Positions 8,159 to 15,597 of a stretch of 64,000 nucleotides of DNA are shown here, piece by piece. Within the stretch, counting starts at the first letter, position 1; every line of letters begins with the position of its first letter. The stretch is from Devosia beringensis. GTDB lineage: Bacteria > Pseudomonadota > Alphaproteobacteria > Rhizobiales > Devosiaceae. A program made the position numbers and the translations under genes. The DNA lies in contig NZ_CP045422.1 in the NCBI RefSeq assembly GCF_014926585.1, forward strand, positions 1,218,501 to 1,282,500, written 5' to 3'. The notes beneath the pieces are model-generated. The model ran no database searches, was not told the DNA's origin, and saw nothing but the letters and a program-made list of their open reading frames with translations.

Positions 8159-10030
8159 TTACGAGCTCTCCAATCCGAGTTTTCGCGCCAGTTGAATCAT
8201 CTCCTTGGACTTGTCATGTCCCAGCTTGATCAGGATGGCATTTCCAGTTAGCTCCCCCTCGTATCGAATCGTGTCAAACTCCCGATTTGTCAAAAAACGA
8301 GAGTAGTGCTGAAGATCGAGTTCGCTTCGTATGCATCGCTCAGGGAAATATGCTCTCATGAATACGAGGGTAGCCGACGCGATGCGGGTCAAAGTGAGGT
8401 AATAGCCGGGCAGCAGCGGCGTAACGGTCTGTTCAAAGCGATTGTCGCCCTCAAAACGCATTCGCAATGTCAACAATGCGACCAGCACTTCCGCCCAGGC
8501 GCTGGGATCCTTGCAGTACTCAACTAGATAGTCCTTATCCACGATGGCAACGTTTGCGCCGACTGGACCGGGTGGACACTTCCAGATGCGGGCATCAACG
8601 GGCTTTCGAAACTGAACAATGTAGCCTTTTTGGACCTCCCGCTGCAGGCTACCCAGCAGCTCGATACGGGAGATGTTTTCCCAATACAAACGAGAGTGAA
8701 AATCGACCTCCGATGGACGGGCGTCCATTCCCGGCCATATATATCGAATGCCGAAATTGTCCGGCGTAATTTTCAAAACCTGGGTCCACCAGTGCTCTGA
8801 ACCGATACGAGTCATGGCATAGCGCAAAAACTGCTCGCGGGTGAACGTCGGTGGAACTTGCTTCCGCGATACTTGTTTCGCAGTCGGTGTCGGCAGTTCG
8901 AGCAGCTTGGCCAGACGCTCGGCGGTCCTGATGTCAATTCTTGCCACCTGGTGGCGGGAAAGCTCACCCAAAGCGGCAGCTGCTTCAAAGTCAGGAAAAT
9001 AGAAGTGATGAATTGGGAACACTCGATAGGCGTCCGGGAGCTTGAAATATGCCAGAGCAACAAGATCGGCTGGCGACACCTGACTCTTGGTAACGCCGAG
9101 GAACTGCATTTGGTCGGCGCGGGCGACCGGCTTCATTGTTTTGAGCGCCTCGCTTATGGGCCTCTGCGCCGAAGCCTGTTCACCGTCATGGAGGTTGCAG
9201 CGCAGCAGTCCAGCAGCGACGCTATACCAGAATTGCCTCTCAAGATCCTGCGCCTCGTCGCTTTTCTTGGCAGCAAGTACGTCCTCTTTGATTATTTTTT
9301 CAAAGGCGTCGGGCTTCATGAACAGCGCCCGGCAGGCTGAAAGAACCCCAGTTCTATGCAGTTCCATAAGCGGGAGGAAGCGCTCCTTTAAAAGCCTAAT
9401 CTGACGCTCTTCCATTGTCGGGGCAGAGCTCTGCTCGATAGGCGGCCTTGGGCGCTTTTTCTTGCGCTTTTCCGAGGGCTTTTTCGCCTTGAGCCGGCCA
9501 GCCTGCGGCCACCATTCAACCGAAATCAATGCCGCTGCATCCCGGACCACGCCATCGACAGTTTTGGTAAGTGCTACGTCCGGCTCTGCCATATAGCGGC
9601 CGAGGTACTGCAGGGCCTGCGCCATCCCGAACGATATGCTATCTCGCACGCGATTTTGCAGATCCGAGTTCTTGCGCTTTATGGACAATTCAAACTGCCG
9701 CTCCACGTAGCACATCATGATGATCGGCTTGCCGAGCTTCAGCGCCTGCAGCTGTTCAGGCGTCAAATATTGATAAAATTCTTCGTCATATGGCGTTTCG
9801 GGAGCTGCCTTTCCATGCAAGTCGATGATCGCCAATCGGCACCGCTCTAGCTCCTGCATATCGACGTCGCCAGTTGGCAAAATAAGCCCAGGGGCGCCGC
9901 CATTCAGTACCTCGATCCAGGCGAGGTTGATCCCAACCTTGAGTTGATGCCTCAAAAGGTCGTCGCGACTTGCCTCGACATAGGCGTCGTCATTGCGGTG
10001 GCGGTACAGACGATGCTCATGTTCAGTCAT
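8159..10030 (-). CDS. Unrecognised 623-residue protein of the mobilization module
   Basis: I do not recognise this family. The N-terminal ~200 residues are soluble and mixed, with a hydrophobic strand (KPIIMMCYVERQ). A very basic linker (KAKKPSEKRKKKRPRPP, about residues 205-225) separates it from a mainly helical C-terminal half containing a long aliphatic stretch (WAEVLVALLTLRMRF). No nucleotide-binding or catalytic signature is visible. Its start overlaps the stop of the 141-residue gene upstream by 8 bases, so the two are very likely translated together. Position beside stb-like genes and a relaxase suggests a plasmid or element function, but no role can be assigned. Confidence 0.75.
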   Translation of the reverse strand: MTEHEHRLYRHRNDDAYVEASRDDLLRHQLKVGINLAWIEVLNGGAPGLILPTGDVDMQELERCRLAIIDLHGKAAPETPYDEEFYQYLTPEQLQALKLGKPIIMMCYVERQFELSIKRKNSDLQNRVRDSISFGMAQALQYLGRYMAEPDVALTKTVDGVVRDAAALISVEWWPQAGRLKAKKPSEKRKKKRPRPPIEQSSAPTMEERQIRLLKERFLPLMELHRTGVLSACRALFMKPDAFEKIIKEDVLAAKKSDEAQDLERQFWYSVAAGLLRCNLHDGEQASAQRPISEALKTMKPVARADQMQFLGVTKSQVSPADLVALAYFKLPDAYRVFPIHHFYFPDFEAAAALGELSRHQVARIDIRTAERLAKLLELPTPTAKQVSRKQVPPTFTREQFLRYAMTRIGSEHWWTQVLKITPDNFGIRYIWPGMDARPSEVDFHSRLYWENISRIELLGSLQREVQKGYIVQFRKPVDARIWKCPPGPVGANVAIVDKDYLVEYCKDPSAWAEVLVALLTLRMRFEGDNRFEQTVTPLLPGYYLTLTRIASATLVFMRAYFPERCIRSELDLQHYSRFLTNREFDTIRYEGELTGNAILIKLGHDKSKEMIQLARKLGLESS

Positions 10031-10448
10031 ACTTAGGCTTTCTGGATGTGATTGTCAGGGCGAGTTGAGCGGACAAACGCGATGGCTCACCCGGTGAAAT
10101 AGGATGCTGAGCCGTTTCCACCGACTGATGCCGGGTAGCCGGTGGCTGTTGCACGAGGAGGGCAGCTTGCGACGGTTCAGCAATTGCTGGGCGCGGTTTT
10201 TGCTTGGCCCGAATTCGAGAGACGGCACCACGAAGCTGATCAGCGGAAATTGCAGTGCCGTCCTTTTGTGTCCAGGAAGGCAGGCCGAGGGCTATCTGAC
10301 GCCAGGTCAGTCCCCACGTCCGGAGCGCCTCTATCTGCGGCAATCCAAGCCTCAGGCGCCGCTCTAGAGGCAGGCGCACGTCCGCTGATACATCCGCAGT
10401 CCCATTGAGACGCTTTAGGATTTTCTGAATTTTTGCAGGCGTCGTCAT
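10023..10448 (-). CDS. Small predicted DNA-binding-like protein, 141 residues
   Basis: Start at ATG 10448 (MTTPAKIQKILKR) with GGAAGG upstream. A longer frame reaching 10727 would overlap the MarR-like gene on the other strand and is rejected. Residues ~30-80 (GLPQIEALRTWGLTWRQIALGL, then ISADQLRGAVSRIR) read like a short helix-turn-helix segment. The C-terminal third is proline- and glutamine-rich and probably disordered. It is the first gene of the pair with the 623-residue protein. The composition recalls accessory proteins of transfer regions (TraK/StbA-like size), but that is inference from context. Confidence 0.65.
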   Translation of the reverse strand: MTTPAKIQKILKRLNGTADVSADVRLPLERRLRLGLPQIEALRTWGLTWRQIALGLPSWTQKDGTAISADQLRGAVSRIRAKQKPRPAIAEPSQAALLVQQPPATRHQSVETAQHPISPGEPSRLSAQLALTITSRKPKYD

Positions 10449-10563
10449 GGTGGCCTTCCGCAGCAATACGATGTCGGAGGATGTCCGCTTGTCTTTGGAC
10501 ACATTCCCTCTAAAATAAACCAGATATCTAGATGAACCACGATCCTGGGTTAATGAGGTGTGA

Positions 10564-10950
10564 ATGTTTTTCTTTTTTATGAACCCCGCAGAGATGCCCG
10601 TTTTCAGCGCTGGTTTGAGGAAACTGGAACGATCGCTGGATCTGCTCAGATCTGTCGACCCAGGAATGCCGATTGGAGCGGCGGCCGCTCTCATTCGCAT
10701 TGGGCGCCAAATGCCCCAATTGGCCACAGGGCAGGAAACTCTGAAGAGTATTGGCGCCCAGATGGAGGTCCCTTATTCAAGCTTTTTGCGCCATACGGAT
10801 CTCCTGTCCGAAGGCGCGCCTGGCACCAAGGCACTGCGGCTAATTGAAAAAGGGATCCATCCAGAAGACCGGCGCGCGCGCCAGGTGCGTCTCACGCCCG
10901 ATGGATTGAATCTTCTGCTCAATTTGGACAGCATTTGTAGCGAGCAGTGA
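10564..10950 (+). CDS. MarR-like winged-helix protein
   Basis: Up to 128 residues from ATG 10564; ATG 10582 (MNPAEMPV) is an equally possible start. The C-terminal block HPEDRRARQVRLTPDGLNLLL is the wing plus following helix typical of MarR proteins (DxRxxxxxLT..G). The preceding segment (LKSIGAQMEVPYSSFLRHTDLL) fits a recognition helix pair. It diverges from the 141-residue gene at 10448, so the ~115 bases between them could carry its operator. It probably regulates the surrounding element genes; the ligand is unknown. Confidence 0.7.
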   Translation: MFFFFMNPAEMPVFSAGLRKLERSLDLLRSVDPGMPIGAAAALIRIGRQMPQLATGQETLKSIGAQMEVPYSSFLRHTDLLSEGAPGTKALRLIEKGIHPEDRRARQVRLTPDGLNLLLNLDSICSEQ

Positions 10951-10955
10951 TGCGC

Positions 10956-11276
10956 TCATTGAGGATTTGGCGGCTTGTAGAGCCAGCGAAACGACACCAC
11001 ACCCGACGCAGCCGCCAGAAAGCAGAGGACGATCCTTATCCCGAGCCGGGGCGCAAATGCGAAAATTTCGCCAATTCCTGCAATGCAGCGAGCCGGCTCA
11101 CGCGCCTCGAAACATACCGAGGTCTTTAGCACGAAATCCAAGTCGAGGATCAACCAAACGGCCGGTGATTGCCCGATCGAGGGAAACCCCTGCACCTTTA
11201 TCGGCACAAGAACAAATGACAAAACTGCGGCTTGCAACAGACAGACGGTGGCGACAGTCCACAGCAGCCGCCTCAT
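10956..11276 (-). CDS. Small inner-membrane protein, stb-like operon
   Basis: 106 residues starting MRRLLWTVATVCLLQAAVLSF, a hydrophobic N-terminal helix. A second helix (IRIVLCFLAAASGVVSF) lies near the C-terminus with a tryptophan/proline tail. The start overlaps the stop of the upstream gene as ATGA (11273-11276), indicating translational coupling. No enzyme motif is seen. It is the third gene of a unit led by the StbB/ParA-like ATPase. The longer frame to 11309 has no better ribosome site. Confidence 0.65.
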   Translation of the reverse strand: MRRLLWTVATVCLLQAAVLSFVLVPIKVQGFPSIGQSPAVWLILDLDFVLKTSVCFEAREPARCIAGIGEIFAFAPRLGIRIVLCFLAAASGVVSFRWLYKPPNPQ

Positions 11277-11593
11277 AACATGCCGCCAGCTGCTGCCACC
11301 ATCAAACACACGACGGCGATGGTGACACTAATGCAGAATGCGGTAGCGGCCGCGCCCAAGGGGCGCAGCCTTTCGATGCATTTGCCGATTCTGACCTCAA
11401 GTTCGGTGCGCCGTATGGTTTCCAGAAAAGGCGTTAGCTGGTGGTCCAGCATGCCAATTGCGCGAATGTCGTCGCGCGTGATCTTCTTCTTTTTCGGCAA
11501 TTCGGTTGCGAGAGCATGTGCTTTCTCGGCGCGCGCATCGTTGCCGTCGTGAATTGCCTGCAGGATTTCTTTGCCACTCAGCCTAGGCTTCAT
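11273..11593 (-). CDS. StbC-like small protein with C-terminal membrane anchor
   Basis: 106 residues beginning MKPRLSGKEILQAI. The first 75 residues are charged and helical (ELPKKKKITRDDIRAIGMLDHQL) and the last 25 form one transmembrane helix (AAATAFCISVTIAVVCLMVAAAGG). The start (GGAGG, ATG 11593) lies 11 bases inside the end of the ParA-like gene, and the stop overlaps the next gene as ATGA. In R388-type plasmids stbA-stbB-stbC has an ATPase followed by a small protein of this kind; the equivalence is inferred from order and size only. Confidence 0.6.
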   Translation of the reverse strand: MKPRLSGKEILQAIHDGNDARAEKAHALATELPKKKKITRDDIRAIGMLDHQLTPFLETIRRTELEVRIGKCIERLRPLGAAATAFCISVTIAVVCLMVAAAGGML

Positions 11594-12407
11594 GGTCGCC
11601 TCCCACAAAAAGGTCGTCGAGCTGCTGGAACATGGATCCCAGGAAAAACGCGACGTCACCACGACAAATTTTGGCATCGGCGCGCGGCAGACCGGTGACA
11701 GCAGTAATTTCCGACGGCGTCATCTGGACGACCTTGGAGAACGACAGCCGATGCGGCTCAAAGCGGGCATAGCTGTCTCCAGCAATCTTGGGCATGACGA
11801 TGTAGGACGCCGACGGCGCGGCCGCCATTAGCCGCTCGAACGCCTGCCGGGCTGAACTCGCAGGATGCAACTGGTCGATAGCATTGAAACGCTGATTCTC
11901 GACCAGCACCACGTGACCCATTGGAAGCGCACGCTGAGCCGCCCGCACGGCGTCGACCGCCTTCTCGATGGCCTCCTGCTCGGCCGTGAACACAACGAAA
12001 ATTACCGGCTGATACCCAAATTCTTCGAGATCGGCGGAGAACTCACATTGCTGCGCCCAGAAGGCAAAATTCAAATCCTCGTTGGCGCCGATGTCTACCA
12101 GAACGGGCTGGCTGGCCTTGCCACCTGCCTCCGCCTTATCCGTAATGACAGCAAACCGGGAGAGCTGCTCGGCGGGATTGGCGCGCATCAGTTCGGGGGT
12201 GGACGCGACGCTGGTGATCTCGAAGCTATTGAGTTCCGAAAGCCTAGCCTGAGCATCGACCTGAACAACGAGAGGGTGCAGCATTTTGAAGAGCCACCAC
12301 TCGATGAGAATTTGAGCCAGCGTCGACTTTCCGACCCCGCCTTTGCCGTTCATGACGGCGGCGAAGATTTCGTAGATTGCGATTTTGCGAGAAGTAATTG
12401 GCCACAT
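11583..12407 (-). CDS. ParA/StbB-like P-loop ATPase
   Basis: 274 residues. A deviant Walker A (MNGKGGVGKSTLAQ) begins at about residue 19, followed by PLVVQVDAQARLSEL and the Walker B-like VLVDIGANEDLN, the layout of the ParA/MinD family used for partition or, in StbB, for positioning mobile DNA. AGGGGA precedes the ATG. It leads a tightly overlapping three-gene unit. It diverges from the relaxase gene across a 259-base region with long inverted repeats, the arrangement expected around an origin of transfer. ParA-like is firm; the StbB label is inference. Confidence 0.8.
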   Translation of the reverse strand: MWPITSRKIAIYEIFAAVMNGKGGVGKSTLAQILIEWWLFKMLHPLVVQVDAQARLSELNSFEITSVASTPELMRANPAEQLSRFAVITDKAEAGGKASQPVLVDIGANEDLNFAFWAQQCEFSADLEEFGYQPVIFVVFTAEQEAIEKAVDAVRAAQRALPMGHVVLVENQRFNAIDQLHPASSARQAFERLMAAAPSASYIVMPKIAGDSYARFEPHRLSFSKVVQMTPSEITAVTGLPRADAKICRGDVAFFLGSMFQQLDDLFVGGDHEA

Positions 12408-12666
12408 TTTTGCGTCCCCTGTTCACACGATGCGAGCAGCATGACCCAAATCGAAATCCTTGAAGGTGAAATTGCTCCGTTTCATCAACGTGTTGTAATG
12501 CAAGGGTTTGTTGCGCTTTTTTCTTGGTCGCGCACATTTTGAGCCAGCCAAGAGTGTCGCCATTTTACCTGTAAAACGACGCGGGTCGCCCCGACTGAGC
12601 AATTTCACCTTCAGCGGAACTGGGTAGCGATAACTGGGAGGCCTCCTCAATGAGCGGAGGCCTTAA
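12408..12666. promoter_or_regulatory. Putative oriT / divergent control region with 17-bp inverted repeat
   Basis: TGAAGGTGAAATTGCTC (12461-12477) is repeated perfectly inverted at 12597-12613, 119 bases apart. Between them lies TTTTAC-CT-GTAAAA (12563-12576). A relaxase gene on one side and a StbB-like gene on the other make this the best candidate for the origin of transfer and the divergent promoters. No nick site is recognised by eye. The arms are too far apart for a simple terminator, and a protein-bound loop or partition-type site is also possible. Confidence 0.5.
12639..12663 (+). promoter_or_regulatory. Hairpin covering the relaxase ribosome-binding site
   Basis: AGGCCTCC (12639-12646) pairs perfectly with GGAGGCCT (12656-12663). 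The right arm contains the GGAGG that serves the relaxase ATG at 12667. In RNA the stem would hide the ribosome site, suggesting low or switchable relaxase translation. This is read directly from the sequence; regulation is inference. Confidence 0.45.
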
Positions 12667-15345
12667 ATGGTCGTCACATTCAACAAATCTGCACCAGGAT
12701 CCTACTACCGTCAGGCCCTTGCCTACTACTCAAACGGAGCTGCAAGCTTCTGGTTCGCACCCAACAGTCGCTTGGGTGTTACCGATGGCGAACCCGTCGA
12801 CTTCACCGCCTTTGAGCATCTTTACGGTGGGGCAGATGCCAATGGTCTACCCCTCAGCCGCAACACTGGCGGTCACATTGTCGATCGCGTCCCCGCGTTC
12901 GACATGACCCTTTCGATCTTCAAAACGCTGAGCATGATACTGGCTCTTGCACCCCCGGAGCTCAAAGAGCCAATCTTGCAGGCTATCAGGGAGGCTGCCG
13001 TCGAAACCCTCGAAGTCGGCCAGGATCTGGCGGGCTATCGTCGCCGCGGCAGGGGCGGCATGCAGCTTGAGAAAGTGTCTCTCACGGCCGCTGTCTTTCT
13101 TCATCCCGACAGTCGTCCCGCGCCCCATAGTGATGGCCACGTGTTCAGCGACATGAACTCGCATTTCCATGCGGTGTTCTTCAATACCGGCGTCAGTGAT
13201 GATGGCACGGCTGGCTCATTGCACTCGATGTTGCTGCGCAGCGCCAAAATGCCGATGGGCGCCACCCTTCATGCGGCTCTCGCGTACCAGTTCATGAAGC
13301 TCGGTTTTTCCATCGAGGTGACCGGTCCAAACGGCATGTTTGAGGTCACGGGCATCAGTCCAGAACTGATCGAGTATTTCTCCGCGCGTCGCAACGAGAT
13401 CAAGAATGAACTCGAAGTCGCTGGAACAACGAGCACCGCGTCTCCGGCCCTTGCGGCAAAGACCGCCGCACGCACGCGCTCGACCAAACTCGATCAGACA
13501 CAGGACGAGCGTCTGGAGATCTGGCGAGCAGCCTGTATTCGCCAGGATTTTGATCCGAACGATATCGTTCCGGCGGCTTTGGCCGTTGGTCAGGAGCCCG
13601 ACGAACTTGCCGGTGAAACCCTCTATCGCCAGCGTCTCGAAGCCTTGGCGCAGGAATTGGTCGAGAATGAAGCTGTGTTCAACCGCTTCGAACTGGTGCG
13701 GGCCAGCATGGCCGCTCTGGTCGGAACCGGACTGCCTGTAAACCGCGCCCGTACCGCAGAAGCTGAGCTCGCAGAGTTCGGGGTCTTGCAGATTGGGGCA
13801 GACTCCCTCGGCTTGCCCCTGTACTCGACCAGAGAGATGATCCGCACTGAAATGGCGGTCGTCTCCCTGGCCCAGGACTTGGCCGCAGCTTCCGGCTTCG
13901 GCTTGGACGCGGCAACCGTAAATGCTGCCTGTGGCGCCAAAGGCTTGTCTGCAGAGCAGGCCGATGCGGCACTTGCCGCGACCGCAACTGGACGCCTCTG
14001 CGTCATCGAAGGCGGCCCGGGGACCGGCAAATCCACGACGCTGACGGTGCCGGTCCGGTGTTACCAGGATGCCGGCTACAACGTCATTGCGGCTGCGACG
14101 GCCTGGAAGATCGCCAAGGGTTTGGGTGCCGATCTTGGCGTGGAGGCCAGGGCAACCGCCGCATGGCTGGCTGCACTGAAGCGCGGCGAGAAGGTATTCG
14201 ATGCAAAGACCGTGCTGGTGGTCGACGAAACCGGGCTGCAGTCGGCAGCCGATACCGAAGCCCTGCTGGCAGCAGCCAAGGCGGCCGGCGCCAAGGTCAT
14301 TTTGGTCGGCGACCGCCAGCAGCTCAAGCCCATTGGTGCTGGCTCCGGACTGGACCTGGTGGCGCGCGCCGTCGACACGCACAGGATCGACACCATTGTG
14401 CGACAGCGCAGCGAATGGGGCCGCCAGACGGTTCGCGACTTTGGTGCTGGCCGCGCCGACGCGGCGTTGACGGCATTGGACGAACACGACGACCTTCGCT
14501 TCACCGACAATACAAAAACGGCTGTGCAAGACATCGTCGAACACTGGCGCAGCCGTGTCGATGCCGGGGTCGAGCCGCTGATACTGGCGCGCTCCAACGC
14601 CCAGATCCGCCAGATTGCCCTGTCCATTCGTGACGACTGCCGCAATGCCGGGGAACTGGGCGACGATCTGGTCAGCTTCACCGGCTATGCCAATGACAGG
14701 GTCTTTGCCATGTCGTTGGGGCTGGGGGACCGCATTCGGTTCACCGTCAAGAACTCTGGCCTTGAAGTGGTGAACGGCAGCACGGCCCTTGTCACCGCTA
14801 TCCTGCCCGCCCCCGAGCCGATGAACACAGTGATTACCGCGCTCATCGGCAATCGGGAAATCCGCTTCAAGCTGGCCGATCTTGCCAACGAAAAGGGCCA
14901 GGTGGGTCTGAGCTGGTCCTATGCCAGCACCATCTTTTCTGCGCAGGGCTTAACGGTCGAGGAAACCCTGGTGCTCGCCGACGCCGGCTTTGACCGCAGT
15001 GCGGCCTATGTCGCGTGCAGCCGGGCGCGCGAACGCACCACGCTGTTTGTCGACCGCAGTTCGCTCGAAGGCCTCGAACAGTTCGAGCGGGGCCTACCGG
15101 AAACGCTGCGCGTACGACTGAAAGCGGCTCTGGCGGGCCGTTGGGCGCGCAATCCCAAAAAGACGTCGACGCTGGACTTTATCTCGCCGGACGACTGGCA
15201 GGCTCTGAAACGGCCCGCAGAACCTGCCCCCCTGACTTATGAACCTGTGCGTCTGGATAGTTTCAAGTCTTCCCATGACCTTATCGAGACGGCGCCCGGT
15301 GCTCCGCGCACTCGTTCAGCTGACGTGGACTTCGATCATGAATAG
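12667..15345 (+). CDS. MobF-family conjugative relaxase-helicase (TrwC/TraI-like)
   Basis: 892 residues. The N-terminus has the MobF tyrosine pair motif YY-x5-YY (Y13, Y14, Y20, Y21), the FDMTLSIFKTLS block equivalent to FDLTFSAPKSVS, and the metal-binding histidines (H154 or H158, then H166-F-H168). It would nick oriT, bind the 5' end covalently and unwind the strand. The C-terminal half is an SF1 helicase: EGGPGTGKSTT (Walker A, about 451-461), VLVVDETG (motif II), VGDRQQLKPIGAG (motif III) and YVACSRARE near the end. The relaxase region is compact and divergent. No TrwB-like coupling protein or secretion genes lie nearby, so transfer would depend on a helper. GGAGG precedes the ATG but lies within a hairpin. 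Confidence 0.92.
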   Translation: MVVTFNKSAPGSYYRQALAYYSNGAASFWFAPNSRLGVTDGEPVDFTAFEHLYGGADANGLPLSRNTGGHIVDRVPAFDMTLSIFKTLSMILALAPPELKEPILQAIREAAVETLEVGQDLAGYRRRGRGGMQLEKVSLTAAVFLHPDSRPAPHSDGHVFSDMNSHFHAVFFNTGVSDDGTAGSLHSMLLRSAKMPMGATLHAALAYQFMKLGFSIEVTGPNGMFEVTGISPELIEYFSARRNEIKNELEVAGTTSTASPALAAKTAARTRSTKLDQTQDERLEIWRAACIRQDFDPNDIVPAALAVGQEPDELAGETLYRQRLEALAQELVENEAVFNRFELVRASMAALVGTGLPVNRARTAEAELAEFGVLQIGADSLGLPLYSTREMIRTEMAVVSLAQDLAAASGFGLDAATVNAACGAKGLSAEQADAALAATATGRLCVIEGGPGTGKSTTLTVPVRCYQDAGYNVIAAATAWKIAKGLGADLGVEARATAAWLAALKRGEKVFDAKTVLVVDETGLQSAADTEALLAAAKAAGAKVILVGDRQQLKPIGAGSGLDLVARAVDTHRIDTIVRQRSEWGRQTVRDFGAGRADAALTALDEHDDLRFTDNTKTAVQDIVEHWRSRVDAGVEPLILARSNAQIRQIALSIRDDCRNAGELGDDLVSFTGYANDRVFAMSLGLGDRIRFTVKNSGLEVVNGSTALVTAILPAPEPMNTVITALIGNREIRFKLADLANEKGQVGLSWSYASTIFSAQGLTVEETLVLADAGFDRSAAYVACSRARERTTLFVDRSSLEGLEQFERGLPETLRVRLKAALAGRWARNPKKTSTLDFISPDDWQALKRPAEPAPLTYEPVRLDSFKSSHDLIETAPGAPRTRSADVDFDHE

Positions 15346-15541
15346 GCAGACCTGCCTGAAACGGACCGCGCTGCGCGCCACCTCTCATGGAAGGAGCAGC
15401 GATGAGGTCGACGTGATGTGTGATCTCATCCCTAACCAAGACATTTCAGAAGCAGAACTCTCAGCGATTGAGCTGCTTGTTACTTGGGATTGGCTTGAGC
15501 GGCTGCTTCGAACCTGTGGAGGCAGCAACCCAGACGTTTGA
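15338..15541 (+). CDS. Possible small protein between relaxase and recombinase
   Basis: 67 codons from ATG 15338, overlapping the relaxase stop by 8 bases, which suggests coupling. It begins MNRQTCLKRTALRATSHG and ends with an acidic helical segment (DISEAELSAIELLVTWDWLERLL). A shorter start exists at ATG 15415 (MCDLIPNQ). No family is recognised. Alternatively it is noncoding spacer before the recombinase. Confidence 0.35.
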   Translation: MNRQTCLKRTALRATSHGRSSDEVDVMCDLIPNQDISEAELSAIELLVTWDWLERLLRTCGGSNPDV

Positions 15542-15597
15542 ATTTTCGCCTAGTTGCGCGACGGTGCTGGCTGAACCAGTAAGTGCGAGTAAGAACG

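Noticed and set aside
10449..10727. N-terminal extension of the 141-residue gene
   Set aside because: It would overlap the MarR-like gene on the other strand; ATG 10448 has a good GGAAGG.
12461..12613. Long inverted repeat as insertion-sequence ends
   Set aside because: Only 119 bases lie between the arms, there is no transposase and no target duplication is visible.
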